Positions 22,991 through 34,261 are shown, counted from the first letter of the stretch. The stretch: DNA of 64,000 nucleotides from Saturnia japonica (GCA_033032175.1 CM065310.1:5270001-5334000); one strand, 5' to 3'. The notes: generated from the letters alone by a model not told the origin. Translations and numbers: made by a program.

Positions 22991-25226
22991 AGATTTGATC
23001 CATACTAACAAAGAAAGTTAATTATGTTACTGATTGATACTGTGTTAGGTTACCATGGATATTTCAAATATGCATTAATTGAAAATGATATTGTGAACAA
23101 TGATTGTGAGTACTTGTATTACATTTCCATAAACTTTAACTTAGTGTGTATTTGTAATTTTCTGAATTAAAAAAAAAACATAGATGTGAAGGTTTCACTT
23201 CTAACACGCGTGAATTGCACACATCATGTCTTTGATATCAATTTAGCTGCTGGTGTTATTATTTTTAAAATATAGCTATCACTATAATTAAAATCGAAAT
23301 CTAATATCGTTAATACCTTCGAAATTTCATCTGTACATTTCGCAATAAAACTTTTTTTAAACAAGTATATGTAGTTTGAATTTATCACTATGCGATGAAA
23401 AAGTTTTAATAGTCACGTTAAAACAACTATATAAAGCAAGCCTTGTGCTTACAATATATTATTATAAGACACAAAATCGATCTACAAACAGTGATGCACG
23501 TATTAGTATATTATATACTTTATAATATGTGGGTTTGTGACAGAATGGCAAATATATATGTTGAAATGCGGATCATCAACATCAACACACAGCTTGTCCG
23601 TTACCTAGAGAATCACTAACTAACCCATTTATAATCCTCTATGATCCTTACAGTTGTATACAGACCATAACTGCTCATTATGTGGTAATCTCTATCTCTG
23701 CAAGAATAAATAAGTCGATATGTTCTCATACTTTTGCCGTACTATGAAACAGCTGGAGCCGTCACTTAGCCAATACGCTCTCTCCTACCTATAACAAAAG
23801 ATCTTTTAAACATAAAGTGAAAAGTCATGACATGACGACGGGCCATGAATTGTAAATACGTCACTGGTCGACGTCGCTTGTGGATTAGACTTTGCTTCCC
23901 ATCAGGTACATCGCCGTCACTTATTCGTACTATAGTATTAAAAAAAATTTTGTGTGTGTGCCAGATGCAATATACGACTGGAGTTTTCTCCTTAAGTACG
24001 ATTACCTTTGAATATGTAATAGACAAAAGAAAAGATTGATCGATTCATTGATTGATTGATTGACTGACTGATTGAATCACAGAGTGACTGATTAACGGAC
24101 TGATTAAAAGATAATAATTTATCTAAAAGCAAGATGATGCATGTATACGTTATCTTAACGCTTTTTATTAACGCTAAAAGTAACGCTTTTGTTAACACTT
24201 TTATAAATTTCACTCCTCATAAAATTTCCATACCTGGGTTTTTATATGTAAGCCAATTCTTAAGGAGTAAACTCCAAAAACAGTCGCTACACGCAACAAT
24301 CTATGAAATTTAAAAAAAAAGAAACTCGAGAACACAAAATTGAAATTCAAATGTGAAATCACTTTAGATTCGCAACATCTGTCAAGTTTTTTTTATGAAA
24401 TTCCCTGAATTCACAAAACATAATGTTCTCGGTTGGGAAGGATTTATGAACGACGAAACTTCACGAGACACGGGGTATACCTAATCGAATTCTGTCAAGG
24501 CCTTCGTCCGGCTAATGAAATCACGCCAGCTACTTCTCAATTTGGAGCACGTCCAAAATTTTCTTCAACGAATTTTGCTTTCGCCAATTAGTCGTGTTTT
24601 TTTTTCTTTTATGTATATTAAATTAAGTTTTCATTGCATTTTATTATTAGAAGACCTTGTTAATAGAAAAAACCAAATTACATGTGATCTAGAGAATATG
24701 CTCTTAGTAAGCACAGTATAATCTAAACACAACAGCGACGACCGAGAGATCTAAAATCATCGGCAGTTAGGTATTTGAATTATAAATTTGTTAAAAACTC
24801 ATGTTTACGCTTTACCTTAAAATGTCGTATTAATAATATAATAAACAAACAATATTACCAAAGACCGAACAAAGTAGGTCAGTAACTTAAGTGAATAGGG
24901 AACCTTAACTTTGCAGTGATAACAATGAAGAAAAACCTAAAAATATATTACTAGACATGAAGGGACATTAAATAATAGTAAGTTTAACAATAAACAGAAA
25001 AACTTAGTTATATTAATATAATACTACACATATTGAAATATACGTGAAAAATATTGCTAAATTAATGACGACTGTACTGATTATATAAGAGAAATGAGAG
25101 AACGGAGGAGCTAAAGAAAATAATAAACAAGATGGCTCCATTATATTGCAATTTGGAAATTATTTGTCATTTATATCAATTTTCTTTTTGCGAAAATTAT
25201 TATAACAAATTTTAACGTCTAACTCA
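22991..25226. other. No gene; simple repeat and a LINE scrap
   Basis: AT-rich. At 23880-23960 the text GACTTTGCTTCCCATCAGGT then ACATCGCCGTC resembles the 'CCCATCAGGT..' tails of lepidopteran repeats. A family B scrap lies inverted at about 24725-24770 (ACAACAGCGACGACCGAGAG). No coding region. Confidence 0.35.
24036..24105. repeat. Degenerate (TGAT)n microsatellite
   Basis: Runs of GATTGATTGATTGACTGACT with interruptions up to GACTGATTAACGGACTGATT. Simple sequence; open frames across it are meaningless. Confidence 0.8.
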
Positions 25227-25798
25227 CCTGGAGCTAGGGTTGCCAAATTTTTGTATTAAACGTAGTATTTTTTTTAGCTGAATAAATATAGTAGATGGCA
25301 AAAAAAGTGCAGTAGTTTACAAATATTTTTTTTTTATAGGAACATATTTTACTGCTTGATAGACAGATAATCAAATTGACAATAACATACCAAGTCTCGT
25401 TCAGAAAGAGATAAAGGCTCGGGCCTAAAAATATATAGTAGTTTCGCCTACTATATACTTTTTGCAGAAATATAGTTGTTGCGGACAGCGAGCGGGGCGA
25501 GCGAATAACGATAGTCTAATAGTATAGAATGAACAAATAAATGAAATAATACGTGTTAGGAATAGATATAATAATATGAACTGAATATGTGTATTTTAAA
25601 ACGATTAGAATAAGAATATAGCTAGTTGTAAGTTTAAATGTATAAATTTCACTAGTTGTAAGGATGAACGATGCCAGACTCGGAACATCTGGCATGGTGA
25701 CTCATGGTACTGCCGCACACAGGGCGTGCGCGCTCATTGGCTGAGCGACGCCCCGCACGGAATCCATCGCACGACCGGTTGCGAGGCAAAAGGCGAGG

Positions 25799-25829
25799 TT
25801 AAATATAGCGGAGAGGGCGGCAGTACTAC
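25799..25829 (+). promoter_or_regulatory. LTR A core promoter, split by the LINE
   Basis: TTAAATATA followed ~20 bases later by GGCAGTACTAC looks like the TATA box and initiator of the LTR. The LINE inserted exactly here: its target duplication is the initiator-like GCAGTACTAC. The right copy of that motif now sits 940 bp away from the TATA box. Confidence 0.45.
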
Positions 25830-26759
25830 AGTATCCGACCGATTATGACATAGCTGCGTTGTGTTCGCACATATGTCAAGATATAATTGGAAACGCTTAC
25901 AAGCCATCCAGAATAGGTTTCTTCACCGCCTTACCGGCGCCCCTAGGTATGTTCGTATGGAGGACCTCCATAGAGATATGGACCTTCATTCGATACATGC
26001 CTATGTCAAACACCTTTCTCGCTCTTATTTCGACACCGCATCGAACCACGCGAATCCCCTAATAAAAGCGGCAGCTTCATATGTTCCCGACCCCAACGCC
26101 TGCCGGAGAAAACGCCGGCCGCGTAATATATTCACTGACCCGCCCGACCAAATCGAAACAGCTAACGCGTTCTACGCCACCGTCTCTAGCGGCAACCCAA
26201 GCCTAGGTCCGTTCCTCGGTGTGAAACCCTTGGGTCAGGCAGCCGCCCGCGCGATACAAAGTGACACTATACGTGCAACACTTAGTTACCCACACACAAC
26301 ATTACACACGTATGAACACACACACGTGCACACCACACAGGTACATAGGTTCTGTAAGGGACCTTTTTTTTTCTTTTTTTGCGCTAGTTAGACTAATGCG
26401 CTAGTTAGTGTAGAAAAAACATTCCGATTATTAAATACACATACGCATGGTCCACTCCTTCCTCCCAGTAGGAGGGAAACGTGCATATGAGTATATATTA
26501 GTTAGTTCGAATTCTCTTAGGATTAGGGAATCAGTTAGATCGCGACTTTTGCGCATTCGCGACGACCGCCCGAGCCGAGGTTCGGCCACTCTGGCACCCT
26601 CGTGCGGGTCGTCACAAACTTTCGCGGCTGAGTGCCCTAAGCGCTCGCCCCCAAGTTCGGTGAAGCTGTGAAAGCCGCAGCGGCTCTGTTTGACGATAGG
26701 GCCCCCTAAGGCTAACAGTGTAGTCAGACCTATACAAAAAAAAAAAAAAAAAAAAAAAA
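25830..26759 (+). mobile_element. 5'-truncated Jockey-like LINE with poly(A)
   Basis: A 930 bp insertion flanked by a perfect 10 bp duplication GCAGTACTAC (25820-25829 and 26760-26769) and ending in 24 A residues (26736-26759). This is target-primed reverse transcription with 5' truncation. It contains the end of the polymerase frame and a GC-rich 3' UTR (ACGACCGCCCGAGCCGAGGT; CTCGTGCGGGTCGTCACAAA). An intact tail and perfect duplication make it one of the younger insertions in the window. Confidence 0.88.
25831..26391 (+). pseudogene. Jockey-type reverse transcriptase, C-terminal part
   Basis: This is the extreme C-terminus of a LINE polymerase (ORF2). After a degraded start, where about two bases are missing near 25850 and create an in-frame stop, the frame reads CVVFAHMSRYNWKRLQAIQN, RFLHRLTGAPRYVRMEDLHR, DMDLHSIHAYVKHLSRSYFD, then NPLIKAAASYVPDP. 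This is the conserved region following the polymerase domain in Jockey-superfamily elements (compare the usual 'LQ.IQN.FLRR.TGAPW.VRN.DLHRDL'). The frame stays open to 26391, about 20 codons past the recognisable region. The reverse-transcriptase catalytic motif and endonuclease are absent through 5' truncation, so it cannot move on its own. No ATG is needed, since this is an internal piece. Confidence 0.85.
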
Positions 26760-26893
26760 GCAGTACTACGATCAGTTCGAGAAACGCTACAACAACAGCA
26801 AGCAGCGAATCACCAAGCAAACTACAGTCAAGAACGATATTAAGAATCAACATTGTTACCACGCACTAATGTAACTTTGTAAAACGAAACAAG

Positions 26894-26899
26894 AATAAA
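26894..26899 (+). terminator. LTR A polyadenylation signal
   Basis: AATAAA within AACAAGAATAAAACAAGC, located in the R/U5 part of the LTR downstream of the LINE insertion. Confidence 0.5.
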
Positions 26900-27000
26900 A
26901 CAAGCGCTATTAATTAAGCACACATTAAATACTGTGGACGTCTTTTTATTCACAATAATAGTAGTCAGGACGTCTAATATAGTAGGATACTATATTATAC

Positions 27001-27488
27001 TGTTGCGACCCGTTACAACCCGATTAAAAAGATAGAAAAATCCTGTTCCCGAAATATCTCGAAGCAATTACAAACTTCTCAGGACGTCGAAATAATGTTC
27101 GTGTCGTAAACAACCGCGGCACATGTTTGTGTAAACATCGCAGTTTAAATATGTGTATAGATAGATAGGGATATATACCATGTATAGATAGGGATTATCG
27201 CCTCGATTACGTCATCGAGTAGGCATAGAAACTAAACATCAAGAAAGTTAGTTACGATTCACGTTTTTTCTGCGATCGTTTAGTGTAGGTATATAAGCGA
27301 CTCAGGCGGGTCGCCGAGGGCAGTTCAGTTTTGAATTATAAAGCGATAACAACGGGCAATAAAAAGGAAGCGAAACCACAGTGAAATTAAATAGGTGTTG
27401 TGAGTTTGTGTAGTTCGTAATTGTGTGAAATTGAAATAAATCTTCTTCACGTCAAACATCGGCATTTTTAATACCCACGGGTGTAACA
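27001..27488 (+). mobile_element. Solo LTR B (488 bp)
   Basis: It begins TGTTGCGACCCGTTACAACC and ends CGGGTGTAACA, giving the TGT...ACA termini of LTRs, with a 4 bp duplication ATAC on each side (26997-27000 and 27489-27492). It has TATATAAG at 27290-27297, an initiator-like CAGTTCAGT about 31 bases downstream, and AATAAA at 27435-27440. The intact termini, 4 bp duplication and well-spaced promoter fit a Gypsy-type LTR. No retroelement genes adjoin it, so it arose by LTR-LTR recombination. Confidence 0.85.
27290..27329 (+). promoter_or_regulatory. LTR B TATA box and initiator
   Basis: TATATAAG at 27290-27297 and CAGTTCAGT at 27321-27329, the spacing expected for an arthropod RNA polymerase II core promoter (TATA to start about 30 bases). 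Confidence 0.55.
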
Positions 27489-27519
27489 ATACAGTAGGGT
27501 TGGCAACCCTACCTGGAGC

Positions 27520-28100
27520 TGACGCCGACAGAAAAGTGTCCAAGTAATTACCGTTGTGATGAGAAATGTTGAAACATACTATGTCATGTTACATGTTATA
27601 AGTGAGCTTTGAATTCAAGTCACGTATATAAGCTATTATCACTTAAGTATCACAAGTACTCAAGGAAACAATCTAAACTATTTCTGCTATATTATTAACA
27701 ACAATAAACAACAATTTAAAAATCTAATATTTTTGTATACTAAACGTAATATTTTACTTTGTCTAGATGTCTAGAAAATACAAAAGCGTTATATAGAAGA
27801 TATTAGTTTTATTCTGATGCAAAATAAGATTGGATATATCATGATCCACCGAATTCTAAATTGGGATATTACTTGAAAATGAGATGCCAAATGCATAAAG
27901 GCCTACGCCTTTCGGTACTCACACTTTAAAGTATTCAAGAAACAAAATTCAAAAGCTTACTTGATGCTGCCCAGAAATTAAATTGAAGTTACTATTAGTA
28001 CTACTTATGTCTCCCTCAATGCATTGGTATTATTGATAAATACATAAAAAACATACCTAGGTAATATATCTCTGATATAAGATTGTAGATTGAATTATCA
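27520..28100. other. No gene seen
   Basis: AT-rich flank of the nested cluster. No repeat ends, RNA genes or coding signal recognised. Confidence 0.35.
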
Positions 28101-28104
28101 ATCA

Positions 28105-28265
28105 ATACATAGTATAAAGCTATCCGCGTCTGTCTGTTTGTCCGCTTACTTTTACTTTTCCACGCAACGGCTTTTATATGGTTTTCACTGTCATTTAGAG
28201 AATTTTTTTACGGAAGGGTTGTATATACCATACATTGTAATAAAGTTTTTGTATAGTAAAGAAAA
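28105..28265 (+). repeat. Fragment of a dispersed lepidopteran repeat
   Basis: ACATAGTATAAAGCTATCCG then CGTCTGTCTGTTTGTCCG, TTATATGGTTTTCACTGTCA, then ACGGAAGGGTTGTATATACC has the wording of a common lepidopteran non-autonomous repeat start (AAAGCTATCCGCGTCTGTCTG). It is truncated downstream. Confidence 0.5.
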
Positions 28266-28419
28266 TTTAATGTTTTGTAATCAAGTCGTCAAAAATTATT
28301 TTCAAGCGCTTACATGGCTTTCCCTGGCTAATGAGATACATGAAAATAATGTACTACAGAATTATAATTCTTTAAAAAGCCTAGAGAAAAGTCTGCGATG
28401 GCTGTCCATCTTCTAAGGT

Positions 28420-29500
28420 CGACTCACAGTCACGATTTTTATTTTTAAAATATTGATTTACAATATTAGGTTATTTGTGAAGCTATTTTCTCCAATTCAG
28501 TATTAATCCTTACCCATATAAATATATTAGCTACCTTGGGCATTTAATGTAGATCTGAACATAATATAATCTAAATAAATACCGTAGAAGATATTACACA
28601 TTCAAAATTACGCTCAACCAAAAAATCACTCACAGCGAAACGGTCTCTACTGTAAATTGATCGAAGAAGGTTTTGCACAACACCACATTAGTAAATTACA
28701 CCTGTACGAAGCCGGAGCGTTTCGCTAGTCAACAATGCAAAAGAAAACGTGCTAGAGTTAAAAAAATTAAAACTGACGAAGAGAACATAATTTGAGTGGC
28801 TGAGGGCAGCCCGAGTGTACTACGTCATTCCGCTTTCATAGTATCACGTTCGTAAACCGAATGATAAATAACAATAAAAGCTTCCTTTGCGAAGATACGT
28901 TTAATTTTGGTTCTGTTTCATGATATTAGTAAGTTCACGGATCGATGTCAGACTATTTATCTCAGTAGGCACCCTCATTAAATATTGTAAGTTTGTTTTT
29001 CGACCGACCATGGTACATACATGGTACTTACACCAAAATTTTATTATGTATGTAAATAATATTCTAGGCTATATACGACTATTATGTCGCTACATATAAA
29101 ACATAGAAAAAAAAAAGTGTTTTTCATATGGCTATCACACCGGCCTGATCAAATTAATGTCTTTTGACGTTTCATACTGAGTTCTTAATATAAAAAGTGT
29201 ATATTTCATCTTATCATGTTATAACACTGCAGCGCAGTATATGTAGGTAAGTAGGTGGCCGGTGGCACGCAATATATTTCAACTAAGTTAAGAAGGTATT
29301 TAAATATCAGTTGAAGGAAATTCAAATTAAAGTCAAAATAAATCACACGAAACAAAAAAAAAAAACAAAGAGATAAAGAAAAAGTTTCTAAGTAATATAA
29401 ATACAGTACCTGTTCAGTATTTTCATAGTTATCATTTATTCATTTATATTCATTCTAAGAAGACTTGCATGACACATGCCAAATGTTTATTTTAGAAATG
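28420..29500. other. No gene seen
   Basis: AT-rich. A GC-richer patch at 28620-28860 (CTGTACGAAGCCGGAGCGTT; GTGGCTGAGGGCAGCCCGAG) gives no open frame of note. Confidence 0.35.
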
Positions 29501-29504
29501 TGCT

Positions 29505-30075
29505 AGCTGTGCCCCACGGTTTCACCTGTGTTAATTTTATCCAACAAACACCGCGCCGCCAACGCAGACAAGTAGTCTATCATAATTGTTCTTCCCGCAA
29601 GTAAAAATTATTTTAATTTTTCATTATTTCCTAAACTATGTGTCCAAATAGTATAAACTCTGAAGAGCAAAATTTAACTTCATAAAATTGTCTTTATGAT
29701 GAAGTAACCCTTCTGTTCGTAAAGATTAATATGACATGTTTAAAAATAATGCTTCTAAATCACTTTTTAATTTTCAACAAATCTTTGTCACAAAATCCTT
29801 ATTATTGTGGCGTATGTATAAGAGATAGGCATATGCTATCGCTGACTTTTTTAAGATATGCTAAGGACCAATATTATTGTATAATATTGTATTACCGAAT
29901 CATTAACCATTACACCAGCGAACGCGGATAAAGCAGCTCGGGATGGACTCGACTTCTGACTTACGTAACAAAAAGCAATATTTAAGGTTATCTGACAGTT
30001 GTAGCCTAATCTTATATAGCCTATATTATTACTCAAGAGTCTGGCTATCATATAGAAAAAAAGTCTTTCACCAAT
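29505..30075 (+). repeat. Dispersed repeat family E, long copy
   Basis: It starts AGCTGTGCCCCACGGTTTCA then CCTGTGTTAA and runs through AACTATGTGTCCAAATAG, TTTATGATGAAGTAACC, TATGTATAAGAGATAGGCAT, ATGCTATCGCTG, ACCAGCGAACGCGGATAAAG, TAGCCTATATTATTACTCAA, to GTCTGGCTATCATAT. It is the uninterrupted counterpart of 41746-43558. The family is common in Lepidoptera and its 3' part resembles LINE/SINE tails. Any open frames inside are incidental. Confidence 0.7.
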
Positions 30076-30079
30076 ATAC

Positions 30080-32430
30080 AACCAAGCTGTACCAAGCTAC
30101 AGTATCAGCGAATAACATAGGCTATATTATAATTTGAAAAAAATATTTATTCCTCATAAAAATGTCGATAGTTCTACACCAAGTATAAAAAATTGCCTAC
30201 ATGGGTGCGTTGGCGATGTTTATCGTATAAAATTAACACGGGTGAAACCGTAGAGTATTGCTAGTACTACATAAATTCATAAGTGAATCCCTTTTAGGCA
30301 TAGAACATTTTAAGATATAATGTTTAATCAGTTAGTCTATGTTGATTATTCTACACCGTACACGGCTCGAAACGAAGTAATATACATACTTGTCTCATTT
30401 TTGCTGCCGATATTATGCCCTTCTACTTCCTCATGTAAGTAAATGATATGTATTTAGGCATTAGCGTGCCACTTGCATTGTGAAAATATAATTTAGGTAA
30501 CCGACTACACCTTTTTACTTATAATACATTAATGAACAAGGTATATAATTATTGAAATTGAATAATGAGGTTCTACATCAAAATTACAAATTAATGATAA
30601 TTTTATAACATCATAATTAATGTAATTTCCAACCAATCCCAGTCTTATTTTAATATGAATAGATAAAACTTTATTAAAATCAGCATAACTTAGTGTTATG
30701 ACCACAGAATTATAAATACAAAAATATGGACATATTAATGATATTGAATATTATCAGACTTTTTCTTTCGTAATACTGCTTAATACTATAATGAAATATA
30801 CATTCTAGATGCCTTATAAATGAAGAAACTGTACGGATTAAAGATATGCGAAAACAAAACGTGTGTATATTTTGTTGCTAGCGTATATCCATTTTATCAA
30901 AATTAAGCAAATTATCTAAAACAGTAGGTATTATTCAATCATTTTCGAAACTCATAAATCACCTCGTACACGGTTTAAATTATCGTCTAAACAAATGAGA
31001 ATATTCATTAGTACTCAAAAGTCAATCCGTACAGTCATGTATATCGTAGCTTAATTGTAAATATTTTAACCATTTTACAAGACAAAATTTTATTTACCAT
31101 ACCTATAATATAATAACGGGTGATGTGCAATTTACCTGAAACAAACAAATAGACTTTTTAATCGATACATACTTTTGGAATCCAAACGTACAAATGACAA
31201 GACAAATTATAGTGTTATTGACCATAAGATGATAGTTGAAACACATGATTAAAAAAACTTGAGCACTTTTTAGTTTATTGTTTCTTTTTTTTACTAGTTC
31301 TACTGTTGTTAAAAACAAAGATATTTGTAACAGATTGTTTACAATAGATTTCACAATAAATATATCTTTGCATTTCTGATAGGAACACTCTAGACAGAAT
31401 AGTTGTGTTCGTTATAATATAGATTAGAGCTGGTAAGAAGCCACATGAGTTGTAGTTATTAATTACTCATAGGCGATCTGTGTGCAATCATAGAAAAGAA
31501 CATCCGCGGCTACTTTTCAATCAGCTTTGTCCATCGCAACATCGCTCTCCAGCGTAGTTTTATACCATCCACTATACTCTGTCCTACCAGGTGTTCAATG
31601 GAACGCAATACGTGATCTAAATATTAAGATTAGACGTGTGTCATATATTAACAAGATACTTAGGATTAAATTTGATGAATACTTAAAACAATAATATAAA
31701 GTCAGTTTAACACTGTAGTCAATTATGTGACTGTAAACGATATGTTGTGTATGTTATGTGCTTTACAATCGTGAAAAAAGTAAATTAATAAAAGTATCAC
31801 AATAAAAATCGATACATATTTTGTTACTACCTGCAATAATTTGCAAAATCTTAATTGTTATTAGTAATTATATAACGTCAGGGCTTGAGAACCCACATGT
31901 TATATGTATCTGTGTAAATACATTTTAGGTTGAATATTCACTGGTTCTCAATTTCCGAACATGCCAATAACAGCAACGTGTAAAGCTGTGTTGACAGGTG
32001 TCATAACCTACCGTTTAAATTGTTAGTAGGTTCATAACATGGCTGTAATTCGTCCAAATCCATAAACTGTAAAAACGTTGTATTATGTAATGTTTTTTAG
32101 TGTATGACTAAAACCATTGAAAATATGAAAACAAATAATGCTGAGGGTCGCTATATTTAATTAATGTACTCTAGATTAAGCAAATCGGAATTTTACGGGA
32201 GTATTATATATGCAAGAGAATAATTTTACTCGTGCGACAATGTATGCTTGATTCGGGTTTCTGAACAACGATCAAGGTAGATCACACATCTTTCAGTTGA
32301 CATAAGTAGATATCTACATTCAAATAAAACAAGAGGTTTAATAATATAAGGCAATTGGATAGATACGGAAAAAGAACTCGAAACTTAATTAATCATCGTA
32401 TTTATTAGCTTTCTATTTATATTATATATA
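30080..32430. other. No gene seen
   Basis: AT-rich throughout, apart from a slightly GC-richer patch at 31490-31620 (ACATCCGCGGCTACTTTTCA; ATCGCTCTCCAGCGTAG) that yields no protein I recognise. Confidence 0.35.
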
Positions 32431-32436
32431 TATAAA

Positions 32437-33196
32437 TCTCGTGTCACAATGTTTGTCCTCAATGGACTCCTAAACCACTTAACCGATTATAATAAAATTC
32501 GCACACCATGTGCAGTTCGATCCAACTTGAGAGATAGGATAGTTTAAATCTCAAATTATAGTCGCAATTTTAATTTATTGCTAATTATTTGTCTGTTATT
32601 ATTTGACAGTCACAATTATCTGTTAACTCCAAATGATTCTAACAGATGTCGATACCTTTCGACTGGGTTGAGTAAGTAATCAATAGATGGCGCTGCTATG
32701 GTAAATCTACGAACGTGTCATATAAGCTACATTTTAACAGCATAATTACCACGTGTTGTTGACGCTATAAAATTAATTAAATTTATTTTGTAGTGAACGA
32801 AATACCGTATAATTCAGCTAATTATTTGTCTGTTATTATTTGACAGTCACAATTATCTGTTAACTCCAAATGATTATAACAGATGTCGATACCTTTCGAC
32901 TGGGTTGAGTAAGTAATCAATAGATGGCGCTGCTATGGTAAATCTACGAACGTGTCATTTAAGCTACATTTTAACAGCATAATTACCACGTGTTGTTGAC
33001 GCTATAAAATTAATTAAATTTATTTTGTAGTGAACGAAATACCGTTTAATTCAATTATTTCCACTTTTTAAATTTTTACATAAAACAAATTTCAGCTCCT
33101 TTAGAATAGTGTTTATTATACGTGCCTATGACCCACCCTCTCTCTCTCTCTCTGTCACTCTTATATGACGCAGACGAAGTTGCGCGGGTCAGCTAG
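32437..33196 (+). mobile_element. Non-autonomous Helitron (760 bp)
   Basis: It begins TCTCGTGTCACAATGTTTGT after an A and ends GTTGCGCGGGTCAGCTAG before a T, with no target duplication: Helitron terminal logic. The start (CCTCAATGGACTCCTAAACC then ACTTAACCGATTATAATAAA) and the GC-rich end (ACGCAGACGAAGTTGCGCGG) are those of a known lepidopteran family. It carries a 237 bp internal tandem duplication and a short CT-repeat at ~33138-33151. There is no Rep/helicase coding. Confidence 0.8.
32580..33053. repeat. 237 bp tandem duplication inside the Helitron
   Basis: Unit 1 is 32580-32816 and unit 2 is 32817-33053; both start GCTAATTATTTGTCTGTTAT and end GTAATTCA-type text (CCGTATAATTCA versus CCGTTTAATTCA). 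I count three or four differences (GATTCTAAC/GATTATAAC, GTCATATAAG/GTCATTTAAG, CGTATAA/CGTTTAA). Each unit contains AATAGATGGCGCTGCTATGG and ACCACGTGTTGTTGACGC. Confidence 0.92.
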
Positions 33197-33339
33197 TATT
33201 ATATATATTCTTCATACCATATAAACTATACCACATACGCGTTTATTATGTAGTAAGTTATTTATACTCTGATATTTCATAAAACTGAACTCAAATGAGG
33301 AATAACATATTGTCCGGTACGGACGTATTGTACTGTTTC

Positions 33340-33600
33340 TGAATATATTATTATCTATTTTTATAGATAGCCTATCAATTATGAAATTAGGTACATATAC
33401 TTCTCGTGTACAAAATTTCATCAAAATCGGCAGAGAAAAAACGTATTTTTTTAAATTATAATTTCTAAAAAAAATATTGACAATTCTTAAAGCCAAGCAT
33501 TTCTGCAATGAAATAGGCTTATTGTGTATAAAGTTTCATATATATCGGTCGAACCGTTTTTGCGTTACATCTGGACATAGAAACTGACGTAAATGTCCAA
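33340..33600 (+). repeat. Family C repeat, two units
   Basis: TATAGATAGCCTATCAATTA, CGTGTACAAAATTTCATCAA then AATCGGC, followed ~125 bp later by TTGACAATTCTTAAAGCC, AATGAAATAGGC and TAAAGTTTCATATATATCGG then TCGAACCGTTTTTGCGTTAC. It is the same unit structure as at 12130-13480. Confidence 0.55.
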
Positions 33601-34261
33601 ACAAAGTATTATTTAGGCAATGAAACTTGACCGTACTATAAGGCGTCTATTTACGGATGGAAAGAAGTGATAGCTTAAAACTAATAACTCTAGTAATATA
33701 AACAAACTTACAACTACATATATGACAGAAACAGAAAGACAGACAAAAATGTTTTTAATGTCATTGTCAAAATTAAAAAAAATACAAGTATATACTACAT
33801 AAGTACAGATTTATTAATATAGATATTTGCACGACTTGTAATAGCTGTCAGAAGCATACGAAACTTCCAAGATACTGCGCTAAATCGCCCCGACAACCCA
33901 CACACGCCTACTTTCGATTCAGCTACATACATATTTAAAACGCGCGGATAACTCTTGACATTTTTGTTGAGAGTTTCAGCCGGAGCTGAATCCGCGATGT
34001 GATGCATTGTTACACACATATTTTTGTATTCGAAGCGTGAAATTGCATTACATCCGAGTTATTCAGATTTCATATCCAGAGTCAACAATTTCGGTTCTCG
34101 TTGTGTATACCCATTGAATACAAAACAAGTACCTACATTGGTTTTGATATTAATTTAAATTTATTACAAGTCATTTGCCACTTTTTAACCTATCGTTTTG
34201 TAATAATATTAACATTGAATCATCTACGTTGAATTCCACCATAAATGTTCATTTCCCATCC
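33601..34261. other. No gene seen
   Basis: AT-rich single-copy-looking DNA upstream of the 1.9 kb duplication. A GC-richer stretch at 33830-34020 (CGCTAAATCGCCCCGACAAC; ACGCGCGGATAACTCTTGAC) gives a 74-codon minus-strand frame without a recognisable domain. Confidence 0.35.

Larger units (their letters stand above)
25477..26977 (+). mobile_element. Solo LTR A (~560 bp), interrupted by a LINE
   Basis: It starts TGTTGCGGACAGCGAGCGGG. TATAGT occurs immediately on both sides (25471-25476 and 26978-26983) as a candidate target duplication; a 4 bp reading (TAGT) with the LTR ending at 26979 is also possible. It has a TATA-like TTAAATATA at 25799-25807, an initiator-like GGCAGTACT just downstream, and AATAAA at 26894-26899, i.e. 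the U3-R-U5 layout of an LTR. Without the LINE it is about 561 bp. The 5' text and duplication length suggest BEL/Pao, but Gypsy cannot be excluded. No internal retroelement genes remain, so it is a solo LTR. Confidence 0.7.
25235..27511. mobile_element. hAT-type MITE carrying nested insertions
   Basis: The termini are TAGGGTTGCCAA on the left and TTGGCAACCCTA on the right, flanked by an exact 8 bp duplication, CCTGGAGC (25227-25234 and 27512-27519). An 8 bp duplication with short TAGGG..-type inverted ends is the hAT hallmark. When the two LTRs and one target duplication each are removed, only about 280-290 bp of non-coding, AT-rich element remains, with a hairpin CTATATACTT-side (ATATAGTAG / CTACTATAT at ~25432-25457). 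It is therefore a MITE-sized non-autonomous element. Confidence 0.82.

Noticed and set aside
24036..24105. TGAT repeats considered as a CRISPR-like array
   Set aside because: Unit is 4 bp without spacers; a eukaryotic microsatellite.
23766..24213. Overlapping short frames on both strands
   Set aside because: They cross a simple repeat and repeat scraps; no domain, and both strands are equally open.
25861..26391. A 176-codon open frame taken as a possible host gene
   Set aside because: It is the C-terminus of a Jockey-like LINE, bounded by a poly(A) tail and target duplications; the His/Thr-rich end is translation beyond the conserved region.
26431..26862. A minus-strand frame of 143 codons
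   Set aside because: It runs backwards through the LINE 3' UTR and poly(A) tract (poly-Phe), so it is not a gene.
32580..33053. Direct repeats considered as LTRs of a short retrotransposon
   Set aside because: The units are adjacent with nothing between them and lie inside a Helitron; no primer-binding site or TG..CA ends.
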